A stretch of DNA of 64,000 nt from Mycobacterium fragae (lineage in GTDB: Bacteria > Actinomycetota > Actinomycetes > Mycobacteriales > Mycobacteriaceae), in assembly GCF_002102185.1 (NCBI RefSeq), contig NZ_LQOW01000026.1:248001-312000 (forward strand), given 5' to 3'. Made by a program: the position numbers and the translations under genes. The notes under the pieces are model-generated. The model worked only from the letters and a program-made list of their open reading frames with translations, was not told the origin of the DNA and made no database searches. Below, in pieces: positions 20,857 to 28,889 of the stretch. Within the stretch, counting starts at the first letter, position 1. Each line of letters begins with the position of its first letter.

Positions 20857-21990
20857 TCATCCACCCGAATTCATGACGTCGGCGCCGGCCGGCACCGCGC
20901 AGTCATCGCGGTCGTCCAGCCAGCCGTCCGGCAACGCCACCCGGGCAGGCGATCCCTGGCGTCCCCGCGGCCCCGTGGCCGTTTCCGGGAAGGGCACGGC
21001 GGCGTCGAGCTGCTCGAGCAACGCGTCCAGCTCGTCGAGGGTCTTGACCAGCGCCAATGCCCGTCGAACGTCGGAGCCGGCGGGGAAGCCGTGCAGGTAC
21101 CAGGCGATGTGCTTGCGGATATCGCGCATACCCTTGTCCTCGCCGAAATGGGAGGCCAGCAGCCGGCCGTGCCGACGGATGACGTCGACGACCTGGCCCA
21201 GCGTGGGCGGCGTGGGCGCCGGGCGGCCGGTGAAAGCGGCGGACAGCTCGGCGAACAGCCAGGGCCGGCCCAGGCATCCGCGCCCGATGACCACCCCGTC
21301 GCACCCGGTCGCCGCCATCATGGTCAGCGCGTCGCTGGCATCGAAAATGTCGCCGTTGCCGAGCACCGGGATGCTCTGCACATGCTCCTTGAGCTGGGCG
21401 ATCTGGTCCCAGTCCGCCGCCCCGGAATAGCGTTGCGCGGCGGTGCGGGCGTGCAGCGCGACCGCGGCCGCACCTTCGGCTTCGGCGATGCGACCGGCGT
21501 CCAGATGGGTGTGGTGCTCGTCGTCGATGCCGATCCGGAACTTGACGGTTACCGGTATGTCGGTGCCCTCGGTCGCGCGCACCGCGGCGGCGACGATCTG
21601 GCCGAACAGCCGCCGCTTGAACGGCAGCGCGGCCCCGCCGCCGCGGCGGGTGACTTTGGGCACCGGGCAGCCGAAATTCATGTCGATGTGGTCGGCCAGG
21701 TTCTCGTCGGCGATCATCCTCGCGGCGGCGTACGTGGTCGCGGGGTCGACGGTGTAGAGCTGCAGGGATCGCGGCGACTCGTCGGCGGAGAACGTCGTCA
21801 TGTGCATGGTGACCGGATGGCGCTCGACTAGGGCACGCGCGGTCACCATCTCGCAGACGTAGAGTCCGCTGACCGTCCCGACCAATGCCTGTTCCAGCTC
21901 CCGGCACAGGGTGCGGAATGCGACGTTGGTCACACCCGCCATCGGGGCCAGCACCACCGGGCTGGCGAGCGCGATGGGCCCGATACGCAC
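20857..21990 (-). CDS. dus: tRNA-dihydrouridine synthase
   Basis: A 377-residue FMN enzyme that reduces uridines in the tRNA D-loop using NADPH. TIM barrel with the catalytic Cys in MNFGCPVPKV, the phosphate-binding GNGDIFD segment and the GRGCLGRPWLF motif; a helical C-terminal domain follows. Six bases downstream of desA1 (Rv0823c/Rv0824c order), so probably in one operon. GTG at 21990 is taken as start, adjacent to the MRIGPIALASPVVLAPMAG segment. Confidence 0.93.
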   Translation of the reverse strand: MRIGPIALASPVVLAPMAGVTNVAFRTLCRELEQALVGTVSGLYVCEMVTARALVERHPVTMHMTTFSADESPRSLQLYTVDPATTYAAARMIADENLADHIDMNFGCPVPKVTRRGGGAALPFKRRLFGQIVAAAVRATEGTDIPVTVKFRIGIDDEHHTHLDAGRIAEAEGAAAVALHARTAAQRYSGAADWDQIAQLKEHVQSIPVLGNGDIFDASDALTMMAATGCDGVVIGRGCLGRPWLFAELSAAFTGRPAPTPPTLGQVVDVIRRHGRLLASHFGEDKGMRDIRKHIAWYLHGFPAGSDVRRALALVKTLDELDALLEQLDAAVPFPETATGPRGRQGSPARVALPDGWLDDRDDCAVPAGADVMNSGG

Positions 21991-21996
21991 AGCCGG

Positions 21997-23010
21997 CTAC
22001 CGCCGGCTCATCGCCAGCTTGCCTGCGGTCTGATGCAGCTCCAACGCGGTGACTTTCTTGCCTGTGCGGGCTTCGCGCTCGAGTTGACGCTGCTTGGACA
22101 CCTCGAACTTGTCGCAGGCCACCTCGAGCTCCTTGACCAGCAGGGCGAGGTCGTCGCGCAGTTCGGCGGCTTCACCGGTGAAGTCCTCGCGCTCGAAAAT
22201 GCGCCACTTCTTCAGTACCGGCATCACGACGTCGTCGAGGTGGATGCGCGGGTCGTACACACCTCCGACGGCGATCATCACGGCCTTGCGGCGGAACTCC
22301 GGCACGCTGAACCCGGGCATCTTGAAGTTGCGCAGCACCCGGTGCAACGACTTCATCGCCTTGTTCGGCGCGATCTCCATGCCCGCCTCGCTGACGTCGC
22401 GGTAGAAGATCATGTGCAGGTTTTCGTCGTGCGAGATCTTGGCCAGCAGCTGATCGGCGATCGTCTCGTTGCAAGCCCTGCCGGTGTTGCGGTGCGAGAT
22501 GCGGGTGGCCAGCTCCTGGAACGTGACGTACAGGATCGAGTCGAAGATGTTCTCGCAGAACAGATCACCCTGGTGGTTCTGGCCCGGGCTGAAACCCCGG
22601 TTGACCACCTCGAGGCGAAGCAGCTCCAGCTCCACCGGATCGACCGCGCGGGTCACCACCAGATAGTCGCGCAGCGCGATCCCGTGCCGGTTCTCCTCAG
22701 CGGTCCAGCGGTTGACCCACTGCCCCCACGCGCCGTCCATACCGAAGCTCATGGCGATCTCGCGGTGATACGAAGGCAGGTTGTCCTCGGTCATCAGGTT
22801 CTGGACCATCGCCACCTGCGCGACGTCCGACAGCTTCGACTGCTCGGGATCCCAGTCCTGGCCGCCCAGCGCGTAGAAGTTCTTGCCGTCCGACCAAGGG
22901 ATGTAGTCGTGCGGGTTCCAGGCCTTGTGCATGCTCAGATGCCGGTTCAGGTTCTTCTCGACGACCGGCTCGAGTTCACGCAAGAGATCCAGGTCTCTCG
23001 GATCGGGCAC
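21997..23010 (-). CDS. desA1: Acyl-ACP desaturase DesA1
   Basis: A 337-residue soluble di-iron desaturase that introduces double bonds into the meromycolate chain on ACP. The paired iron-ligand motifs are EENRHG and DENLHM. It acts in mycolic acid synthesis and is essential in other mycobacteria. GTG 23010 has GGGAGG five bases upstream. The upstream region carries two repeated elements (23024-23071). Cotranscribed with dus. Confidence 0.94.
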   Translation of the reverse strand: MPDPRDLDLLRELEPVVEKNLNRHLSMHKAWNPHDYIPWSDGKNFYALGGQDWDPEQSKLSDVAQVAMVQNLMTEDNLPSYHREIAMSFGMDGAWGQWVNRWTAEENRHGIALRDYLVVTRAVDPVELELLRLEVVNRGFSPGQNHQGDLFCENIFDSILYVTFQELATRISHRNTGRACNETIADQLLAKISHDENLHMIFYRDVSEAGMEIAPNKAMKSLHRVLRNFKMPGFSVPEFRRKAVMIAVGGVYDPRIHLDDVVMPVLKKWRIFEREDFTGEAAELRDDLALLVKELEVACDKFEVSKQRQLEREARTGKKVTALELHQTAGKLAMSRR

Positions 23011-23023
23011 AGCGCCTCCCAGT

Positions 23024-23071
23024 TATCTGTGTACGTTGGTAGCAGTCAATATATCTGTGTATGGCGGTAGC
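23024..23071 (-). promoter_or_regulatory. Two direct repeats in the desA1 promoter region
   Basis: On the minus strand, GCTACC-n2-C-n-TACACAGATA occurs at 23043-23024 and again at 23071-23052, 28 bases apart (near three helical turns). They lie directly before the desA1 start and could bind a lipid-responsive repressor; MadR is the known regulator of desA1 and desA2 in mycobacteria, but I cannot confirm its site here. Confidence 0.5.
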
Positions 23072-23110
23072 ATTCAAGTTCCGCTCGGGCGAGGCGCGGC
23101 GGAAGTTCAG

Positions 23111-23695
23111 CTAGTGCGCCGCCGCCCGGCTGAGCAGCATCTCGACGCAGAAGTCGATGAACTGCTCCCGGTTAGCCGCCAGCCGGCCATCCAGATACGC
23201 GGTGAACAGCGCGGTGAGTGCACCGATCAAGCTGGTGGCGATCATGTTTTGCCGCACAGGATCGCCGATTCGGGTCAGTTTGCGTTGCAGCAGGTCGATG
23301 AAGCTGGGCATCCATTCCGCTCCTGAGCGGACCAGCACCGGCTCCACCTCCGGCGCCAGGAGCAGCACCCGCCCGCGCACCGGGTCGTCGACCATCAACG
23401 CGACGAATCGCTCGACGGCCTCCCGCGCCGTGGTGGCGGACATCAACGTCGACATGGCGCGGGTGCAGACATCGTCGTAGACAGCGCGCACGAATTCGTC
23501 ACGGTCGGAAAAGCTTTCGTAAAAGTAACGTTCGGTCAGCCCGGTCTGTCGGCACACCGCGCGGACCGTCACCGCCGGACCGCTTTCCCGGCCAAGCAAT
23601 CGCACGCCGGCGGCGACGAGTTCGTCGCGGCGCAGGGCCTGGCGATCCTCGAGAGGGACACCGGACCAGCGGCCCCGGCGTTGACCTGACGCCAC
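23111..23695 (-). CDS. TetR-family transcriptional regulator (Rv0825c-like)
   Basis: A 194-residue regulator. N-terminal HTH at about residues 18-64 (RDELVAAGVRLLGRESGPA; VCRQTGLTERYFYESFSDRD), followed by a helical ligand-binding domain. The GTG at 23695 is preferred to 23773 because AGGAGGG lies directly upstream and the RRGRWSGVP start resembles Rv0825c. Divergent from the MpaB-like gene, which it probably controls, with a palindrome between them. The effector is unknown. Confidence 0.85.
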   Translation of the reverse strand: MASGQRRGRWSGVPLEDRQALRRDELVAAGVRLLGRESGPAVTVRAVCRQTGLTERYFYESFSDRDEFVRAVYDDVCTRAMSTLMSATTAREAVERFVALMVDDPVRGRVLLLAPEVEPVLVRSGAEWMPSFIDLLQRKLTRIGDPVRQNMIATSLIGALTALFTAYLDGRLAANREQFIDFCVEMLLSRAAAH

Positions 23696-23729
23696 GTCCC
23701 TCCTAAGGTTGAGAGTGACAACGCACGTA

Positions 23730-23744
23730 GTCAGATTGGCTGAC
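23730..23744. promoter_or_regulatory. Candidate TetR operator
   Basis: GTCAG-ATTGG-CTGAC, a perfect 5-5-5 inverted repeat in the 69-base gap between the divergent TetR and MpaB-like genes, where an autoregulatory operator is expected. Confidence 0.45.
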
Positions 23745-23764
23745 ACCGACAGGAAACCACGCTC

Positions 23765-24793
23765 GTGACTCAAGATACGTCTGAGGCATACCCGCTGACC
23801 AGCGCACGCACGGTTGGCGAGCCGGCGAGCGGCGCGGTCGCGACGGGTTGCCCGGTGTCACCGCTGGGGTATGACGCGCCGCCGCGCCCGCTCGGCCCCG
23901 ATTCGCTGACTTGGAAATACTTCGGTGATTGGCGCGGCATGCTGCAAGGCCCGTGGGCCGGGTCCATGCAGAACATGCACCCCCAGCTCGGTGCGGCGGT
24001 CGAAGACCACTCGACGTTCTTCCGGGAGCGCTGGCCGCGGTTGCTGCGATCGCTGTACCCGATCGGCGGCGTGGTTTTCGACGGCGACCGGGCGCCGATG
24101 ACCGGCGCCGAGGTGCGCGACTACCACGTCGACATCAAGGGAACCGACGGTCAGGGCCGCCGCTATCACGCGCTGAATCCCGATGTCTTCTACTGGGCGC
24201 ATTCCACGTTCTTCGTCGGGACTTTGCATGTGGCCGAACGGTTCTGTGGGGGTTTGACCGAGGCGCAGAAGCGGCAGCTCTTCGAGGAACATGTTGAGTG
24301 GTACCGGATGTACGGCATGAGCATGCGCCCGGTTCCGAAGACATGGGAAGAATTCCAAGTCTATTGGGACCGCATGTGTCGCGAGGTGCTGGAGAACAAC
24401 TGGGCTGCGCGCGAAGTGCTCAACCTCAAAGAGTTGCCCAAACCTCCGTTCGCGCAATGGATTCCGGATTGGCTGTGGGTTGCTCAGCGAAAGCTGCTGG
24501 CGCCGTTCTTCGTCTGGCTGACGGTCGGTCTCTACGATCCGCCGGTGCGCGAGTTGATGGGCTATAGCTGGTCGCGTCGCGACGAGTGGCTACACCGTCG
24601 ATTCGGTGACGTCGTGCGCCTGGTCTTCGCCCTGGTACCACGGCGCTACCGCAAGCATCCGCGGGCCCGCGCCGGATGGGACCGTGCCGTCGGCCGCATC
24701 CCGGCCGATACGCCGCTGGTGCACACGCCCGCGCGAAACCTGCCGCCGCTCGACGAACGGGACAACCCAAAGCACTACTGCCCGAACGTCTGA
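23765..24793 (+). CDS. DUF2236 oxygenase MpaB-family protein (Rv0826-like)
   Basis: A 342-residue protein of the MpaB/latex-clearing-protein-like DUF2236 family, heme-dependent oxygenases. The conserved WAHSTFFVGTLHVAERF segment carries a His expected to contact heme, and the DYHVDIKGTDGQGRRYHALNP block (24121-24180) is typical. The substrate is unknown. Starts at GTG 23765. Divergent from the TetR gene and convergent with the histidine-rich gene, whose stop is only seven bases away. Confidence 0.85.
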   Translation: MTQDTSEAYPLTSARTVGEPASGAVATGCPVSPLGYDAPPRPLGPDSLTWKYFGDWRGMLQGPWAGSMQNMHPQLGAAVEDHSTFFRERWPRLLRSLYPIGGVVFDGDRAPMTGAEVRDYHVDIKGTDGQGRRYHALNPDVFYWAHSTFFVGTLHVAERFCGGLTEAQKRQLFEEHVEWYRMYGMSMRPVPKTWEEFQVYWDRMCREVLENNWAAREVLNLKELPKPPFAQWIPDWLWVAQRKLLAPFFVWLTVGLYDPPVRELMGYSWSRRDEWLHRRFGDVVRLVFALVPRRYRKHPRARAGWDRAVGRIPADTPLVHTPARNLPPLDERDNPKHYCPNV

Positions 24794-24799
24794 CGTTTG

Positions 24800-25009
24800 T
24801 CAGCTGTGGGCGTGGTTGTGCGCTTCTTCTAGCCCCGCCTGATGCACGTGCTGATGGCTGTGCTCGGTTCCGTCGTCGTGGGTGTGGGCGTGCTCGTGCT
24901 CGACGTGCTCATGCTCGTGCGTGGTGTGCGCGTGCGTGTGCGCGACGTCGCCATGCTCGTGTTCGTGCGCGTGCGGCCCTTCGTGCGGGTGGTCGTCGTG
25001 GTGCGACAT
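24800..25009 (-). CDS. Histidine-rich putative metal-binding protein
   Basis: A 69-residue protein almost wholly made of His, Glu, Asp and Ala in HxH and HEHEH patterns from MSHHDDHPHEG to the C-terminal HNHAHS; about 40 percent His. Such tracts chelate Ni, Co or Zn. ATG 25009 has AAAGGAGAT upstream; the open frame further back overlaps kmtR and is not used. It follows kmtR by five bases, so the Ni/Co sensor and this protein share an operon, which suggests storage, buffering or delivery of nickel or cobalt. Confidence 0.85.
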   Translation of the reverse strand: MSHHDDHPHEGPHAHEHEHGDVAHTHAHTTHEHEHVEHEHAHTHDDGTEHSHQHVHQAGLEEAHNHAHS

Positions 25010-25014
25010 GATCC

Positions 25015-25404
25015 TTATCTCCTTTGTTGTGCTGTCGTTTCGGTAACCACTTGTAATCCGGGTTCTGTGCGGTGATGCCGCGGAACCCCTGGGCCGGCAT
25101 GCTCGGCATTGAAGACGGCGTCGGTGACCAGCTGACACACGTGGTCGTTCTCCAGGCTGTAGAAGATCGTGGTGCCCTCGCGTCGGGTGCGCACCAGCCG
25201 CGCCATCCGTAGCTTTGCGAGGTGCTGGGAGACCGATGGCGCCGGCTTGCCGACATGCTCGGCGAGTTCGCTGACCGACATCTCGCGGTGGGCGAGCGAC
25301 CAGAGCACCTGTACCCGGGTGGCGTCGGCCAGCATCCGGAACACCTCGACCACCAGGCTGACCTGGTCGTCCGGCAACCGGATTTCCTCATTACTTGCAT
25401 GCAT
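25015..25404 (-). CDS. kmtR: ArsR/SmtB nickel-cobalt sensor KmtR
   Basis: A 129-residue winged-helix repressor, closely similar to M. tuberculosis KmtR (Rv0827c), which derepresses a CDF metal exporter on binding Ni or Co. HTH: SELAEHVGKPAPSVSQHLAKL; wing: RREGTTIFYSL. C-terminal ligands expected of KmtR are present (NAEHAGPG and PRHHR). ATG 25404 begins MHASNEEI; 25422 is a less likely start. The downstream partner is the His-rich gene. Confidence 0.92.
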   Translation of the reverse strand: MHASNEEIRLPDDQVSLVVEVFRMLADATRVQVLWSLAHREMSVSELAEHVGKPAPSVSQHLAKLRMARLVRTRREGTTIFYSLENDHVCQLVTDAVFNAEHAGPGVPRHHRTEPGLQVVTETTAQQRR

Positions 25405-25506
25405 ACGCAGATAGTAGCGCAACCAGGTGCGCGGGCGTCAAGTCCCGGTGGCCGAGGTAATAACTAGCTCGTCTATATTGTTGGAAACCTTGAGTTAGGA
25501 GCTGCC

Positions 25507-26403
25507 ATGCGCGCCGAAAGCGACACCTGGGACCTGGCCACGAGCGTCGGGGCGACGGCGACGATGGTTGCCGCACAGCGGGCCCTGGCTTCCGACCGGC
25601 GATTGATCGACGACCCGTTCGCCGCGCCGCTGGTGCGCGCCGTCGGCATTGACGTCTACACCCGGCTGGTGGACGGTCAGATCCCGGTTGGTGGCGACTC
25701 CAACTTCGACCCGGACCGAATGGCGAGGGGCATGGCCGTCCGCACCCGGTACTACGACCAGTTCTTCGTCGACGCGACCGACAGCGGCATCCGGCAGGTG
25801 GTCATCTTGGCGGCCGGTCTGGACGCGCGGGCCTACCGCTTGCCATGGCCCGCGGGCACGGTGGTCTACGAGGTCGACATGCCCGAGGTCATCGACTTCA
25901 AGACGTCGACTCTGCGAAAGCTGGGTGCGGAGCCGACAGCCGAACGGCGGACCGTCGCTGTCGATCTGCGCGACGATTGGCCGGCAGCGCTTCGAGAGGC
26001 CGGATTCGAGATTGGCGCGCCCGCGGTGTGGAGCGCCGAGGGCTTGGTGGTCTATTTACCGTCGGATGCTCAGGACGCGCTGTTCGACCACATCACCGCG
26101 TTGAGTGCGCCCGGTAGTCGGCTGGCTCTGGAATTAGTGCCCGACACTGCGATTTTCGCCGACGAGCGGTGGCGTGCGCATCACGACCGGATGGCCGAGT
26201 TGGGGTTTGACGTCGTCGACTTCAACGAGCTGGTGTACCACGGCGAGCGCAACCACATCATCGAGCACCTGGCGCGGCACGGTTGGCAGGTTTCCCACCG
26301 CGCGGTCTCGCAGTTGCATGCGGAGAACGGCTTCGTCTACCCGGACGACGACGTCGCCGCCGCCTTCGCCGACGTGACGTACCTCAGTGCGGTGTTGAGG
26401 TAG
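25507..26403 (+). CDS. SAM-dependent methyltransferase, UPF0677/LCMT-like (Rv0830-like)
   Basis: A 298-residue member of the large mycobacterial family of leucine-carboxyl-methyltransferase-like enzymes. SAM-binding motif I is [17 protein letters not shown], with the acidic [13 protein letters not shown] block after it, and the C-terminal VTYLSAVLR end. N-terminal [19 protein letters not shown] is diagnostic. Substrates of this family are mostly unknown. ATG 25507 has TTAGGAG upstream. It corresponds to Rv0830, next to the same tRNA cluster. Confidence 0.88.
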   Translation: MRAESDTWDLATSVGATATMVAAQRALASDRRLIDDPFAAPLVRAVGIDVYTRLVDGQIPVGGDSNFDPDRMARGMAVRTRYYDQFFVDATDSGIRQVVILAAGLDARAYRLPWPAGTVVYEVDMPEVIDFKTSTLRKLGAEPTAERRTVAVDLRDDWPAALREAGFEIGAPAVWSAEGLVVYLPSDAQDALFDHITALSAPGSRLALELVPDTAIFADERWRAHHDRMAELGFDVVDFNELVYHGERNHIIEHLARHGWQVSHRAVSQLHAENGFVYPDDDVAAAFADVTYLSAVLR

Positions 26404-26406
26404 CGG

Positions 26407-27510
26407 TCAATGCAGCCGCGGTAGCACGTTGGCGCGGTAGAAGTCGATCGCGGCGACCGGCTCCCGCTGGGCAAAGTGCATGAACGGCGTTGCGCCCGCG
26501 TCGAGAACGGCCTGCACCGCTTTGACGTGAGTGGCCGCGTCAGTTCCAGTTGTCCAGCCCTTGATCACCTTGTCGAGCGGATTGCGCTGTGCCGCCTGCT
26601 CGATGGCGACGGGGTTGGGCTGATCGACGGCGCCGCCGGTGAACCGCCACAGCTCGGCGGCGTGGTTGATCTCGTTCTGGTCGCCGACGACGGCGAACAT
26701 CTCGGCCCGCTTGCCCAATGTGGCGGGATCACGGCCCGAAGCTTGCGCCCCCTGATTGAAGGCAGCCACAAGCTTTTGGTTCTTGACGGCGTCGGCCTCC
26801 GTGATCCAGCCATCGCCGTACTGTCCGGCCAGGTGTGCGCTTTTGGGGCCGCCCGCGGCCACGAAGATGGGCGGTGGCTTTGCCGGAAAGTCGTAGAGCT
26901 TGAGCTGATTCGTCTGAAAATAGCGTCCCTGGAACGAAATTCGTTGGCCGCTCCAGAGTTGGCGGATGAGCTGGATGGCTTCGACCAGGCGGTCGTGGCG
27001 TTCCCGGTATGACCCGAACTGCGTGGTGGCCGCCTGCTCGTTGAGTCGCTCGCCGGTTCCGACGCCGAGGAACACCCGCTCGGGGTAGAGCAGCGCCAGC
27101 GAAGCGAACGCCTGCGCGACGGTGGTCGGGTGGTAGCGATGGATCGGACATGTCACGCCGGTGCCGAACGGGATGTGTTTGGTTCGTTGGCCCACCAACG
27201 CCAACGTGATCCACGGGAACATCGAGTGACCCTCGTTGTCCTGCCACGGCTGGATGTGGTCGCTGGCCCAGAGGTAGCGAAATCCGGCCTGCTCGGCTGC
27301 CTGGGCCTGGTCGACGAGCCGGGTGGTGGGGAACTGTTCGTGGGACAACACGAAGCCAACTCCCGGCCCCGAGTGAGGCGGCGGGGCGGCCGATGTGGCC
27401 GGGGAGCCGGCGGGATGCCTCGAGCCGCATGCGACCGCTAGTCCGGTGGCCCCCACCATGGTTGCGCCCGCCGCGAGCCGACCGAACGAGCGCCGTGATA
27501 TTCCTCTCAT
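26407..27510 (-). CDS. Exported F420-dependent hydroxymycolic acid dehydrogenase, Fgd2-like
   Basis: A 367-residue LLM-class F420 enzyme with a twin-arginine signal (ISRRSFGRL) and a lipobox-like VACG at Cys28, so it is likely exported and lipid-anchored. It closely resembles M. tuberculosis Fgd2/Rv0132c (SHEQF, WASDHIQPWQDNEGHSMFPW, GTGVTCPIHRYHP, GTGERLNEQAA), reported to oxidise hydroxymycolates to ketomycolates with F420. It stands alone on the minus strand between the Rv0830-like gene and the tRNAs, an insertion relative to H37Rv. Confidence 0.88.
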   Translation of the reverse strand: MRGISRRSFGRLAAGATMVGATGLAVACGSRHPAGSPATSAAPPPHSGPGVGFVLSHEQFPTTRLVDQAQAAEQAGFRYLWASDHIQPWQDNEGHSMFPWITLALVGQRTKHIPFGTGVTCPIHRYHPTTVAQAFASLALLYPERVFLGVGTGERLNEQAATTQFGSYRERHDRLVEAIQLIRQLWSGQRISFQGRYFQTNQLKLYDFPAKPPPIFVAAGGPKSAHLAGQYGDGWITEADAVKNQKLVAAFNQGAQASGRDPATLGKRAEMFAVVGDQNEINHAAELWRFTGGAVDQPNPVAIEQAAQRNPLDKVIKGWTTGTDAATHVKAVQAVLDAGATPFMHFAQREPVAAIDFYRANVLPRLH

Positions 27511-27577
27511 GGGCCCGGGAGTACCCGCAATCCGCCCCGTCGAGCATCGAGCTCCGCGGAGGTCGACTTGAACGTGG

Positions 27578-27650
27578 TGCCCCCACCAGGACTCGAACCT
27601 GGGACCTGCGGATTAAAAGTCCGTAGCTCTACCAACTGAGCTATAGGGGC
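27578..27650 (-). tRNA. lysT: tRNA-Lys (anticodon TTT)
   Basis: Full cloverleaf: acceptor GCCCCTA/TGGGGGC, D-loop AGCTCAGTTGGTAGAGCT, anticodon loop ACTTTTAAT with TTT, T-loop GGTTCGAGTCC. Only member of the four-tRNA cluster on the minus strand. Confidence 0.96.
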
Positions 27651-27773
27651 GCGAGGCACAGGATACTGCTTGCCCAGCGCAGCGCTCGTTTGAGGATTAG
27701 GTCCATGGTGGCCTAAGCTGACGTGGCTCACAACGTAGACATGTTGCGAGTGCCCCGGAGAGATTCGGTTCTG

Positions 27774-27847
27774 GCCCCCTTCGTCTAGACGGCCTAGGAC
27801 GCCGCCCTTTCAAGGCGGTAACGCGGGTTCGAATCCCGTAGGGGGTA
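27774..27847 (+). tRNA. gluT: tRNA-Glu (anticodon TTC)
   Basis: Acceptor GCCCCCT/AGGGGGT, anticodon loop CCTTTCAAG with TTC, T-loop GGTTCGAATCC. CCA is not encoded in full after the discriminator (ACC only partly matches). Confidence 0.95.
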
Positions 27848-27883
27848 CCGCGACGCGGTTACGCGGAGCAGACAATAGAGCAA

Positions 27884-27957
27884 GGCCCTGTGGCGCAGTT
27901 GGTTAGCGCGCCGCCCTGTCACGGCGGAGGTCGCGGGTTCGAGTCCCGTCAGGGTCG
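27884..27957 (+). tRNA. aspT: tRNA-Asp (anticodon GTC)
   Basis: Acceptor GGCCCTG/CAGGGTC, anticodon loop CCTGTCACG with GTC, T-loop GGTTCGAGTCC; discriminator G. Confidence 0.96.
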
Positions 27958-27986
27958 CCGCTCCGGCGAGGCACGTCCTGCCTTCC

Positions 27987-28063
27987 GGCCAGGTAGCTCA
28001 GTCGGTATGAGCGTCCGCCTGAAAAGCGGAAGGTCGGCGGTTCGATCCCGCCCCTGGCCACCA
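27987..28063 (+). tRNA. pheU: tRNA-Phe (anticodon GAA), CCA encoded
   Basis: Acceptor GGCCAGG/CCTGGCC, D-loop AGCTCAGTCGGTATGAGC, anticodon loop CTGAAAAGC with GAA, T-loop GGTTCGATCCC. The discriminator A at 28060 is followed by a genome-encoded CCA (28061-28063). Confidence 0.96.
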
Positions 28064-28100
28064 CCTATCGATACGGCTCAAAAAGCCGCATGTGTTCGCC

Positions 28101-28106
28101 TAACTT
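28101..28106 (+). promoter_or_regulatory. -10 element, leaderless promoter of the VanX-like gene
   Basis: TAACTT six bases before GTG 28113, so transcription would begin at or next to the start codon. No ribosome binding site is seen. Confidence 0.45.
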
Positions 28107-28112
28107 AGATGT

Positions 28113-28814
28113 GTGCCCGCAGTGCCCGCCGCGCGTCGGTGCCTGGTCGCCTTGCTCGCCGTGGTGTCCGCCGCGAGCTGGGGTGCACCCGCCAAAGCCG
28201 ACGTACCTCCGGTGAGCGCGGCAGCCCAAGCGGCGGGATTGGTCGACGTCCGCTCCGTCGTGCCGAGCGCGCTGATCGACCTGCGCTATGCGACGCCGAA
28301 TAATTTCACCCGCGCGCCGTTGTATCCCGCCGACGCGCGCTGCCTCGTCCACGAATCCCTGGCTCCGGGACTCGCGGCGGCCGAGAAGGCGCTGGCCCAG
28401 CGCGGAGAGGTGCTCGTCTTCTGGGACTGCTATCGGCCGCACGATGTTCAGGTCAAAATGTTCGACGCAGTCCCCAATCCCGCCTGGGTGGCCAAACCCG
28501 GTCCCTATGCGCGCAGCCACGAGGCGGGCCGTTCGGTGGATGTCACCATCGCAAGTTCGCAACAACAGTGCCCGCCGGGACGGCAGCTGGGTGGCCGCTG
28601 CCTTGTCGATATGGGAACCGACTTCGACGACTTCTCGCCGCGTGCGCTTGCCTTCGCCACCGACGGCGTCAGCACATCAGCACAGGCCAACCGGGCGCGG
28701 CTGCGCGAGGCGATGAGCGCAGGAGGGCTCGCGGTGTACTCCGGTGAGTGGTGGCATTTCGACGGCCCCGGCGCCGCGGTCGACCGCCCGATCGTCAACG
28801 TCCCGGTCGACTGA
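28113..28814 (+). CDS. Secreted D-Ala-D-Ala dipeptidase, VanX/M15D family (LpqR-like)
   Basis: A 233-residue zinc peptidase with a cleavable signal peptide (about 1-29, ending AKA). Zinc and catalytic residues follow VanX: H136 and D143 in SHEAGRSVD, E212 and H215 in GEWWHF, plus the RPHDVQ segment with Arg108. It would cleave D-Ala-D-Ala outside the membrane, in cell-wall turnover rather than vancomycin resistance. It sits at the Rv0838 (lpqR) position, but I see no lipobox cysteine. Begins with GTG. Confidence 0.87.
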   Translation: MPAVPAARRCLVALLAVVSAASWGAPAKADVPPVSAAAQAAGLVDVRSVVPSALIDLRYATPNNFTRAPLYPADARCLVHESLAPGLAAAEKALAQRGEVLVFWDCYRPHDVQVKMFDAVPNPAWVAKPGPYARSHEAGRSVDVTIASSQQQCPPGRQLGGRCLVDMGTDFDDFSPRALAFATDGVSTSAQANRARLREAMSAGGLAVYSGEWWHFDGPGAAVDRPIVNVPVD

Positions 28815-28828
28815 GTCCCGAAACAGCT

Positions 28829-28845
28829 ATCTCATAATATGAGAT
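28829..28845. promoter_or_regulatory. 17-bp palindrome, candidate operator
   Basis: ATCTCAT-AAT-ATGAGAT, a perfect 7-3-7 inverted repeat between the VanX-like gene and the following methyltransferase gene, 45 bases before the latter's ATG. Confidence 0.5.
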
Positions 28846-28889
28846 GATCGTTTCGTATTCTGGAATCGCGACCGGTAGCATTCGACGCC

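Noticed and set aside
24840..25000. Tandem-repeat or CRISPR-like GTGCTCGTG pattern
   Set aside because: The periodicity comes from repeated His codons of the minus-strand His-rich gene. There are no constant repeats with unique spacers.
24842..25075. Val/Leu-rich plus-strand frame that looks like a membrane protein
   Set aside because: It is the antisense of the His-rich gene (His codons read backward give Val and Met).
28113..28814. VanX-like gene as vancomycin resistance
   Set aside because: There is no vanH/vanA ligase pair, and the protein has a signal peptide, so it acts outside the cytoplasm; cell-wall turnover is more likely.
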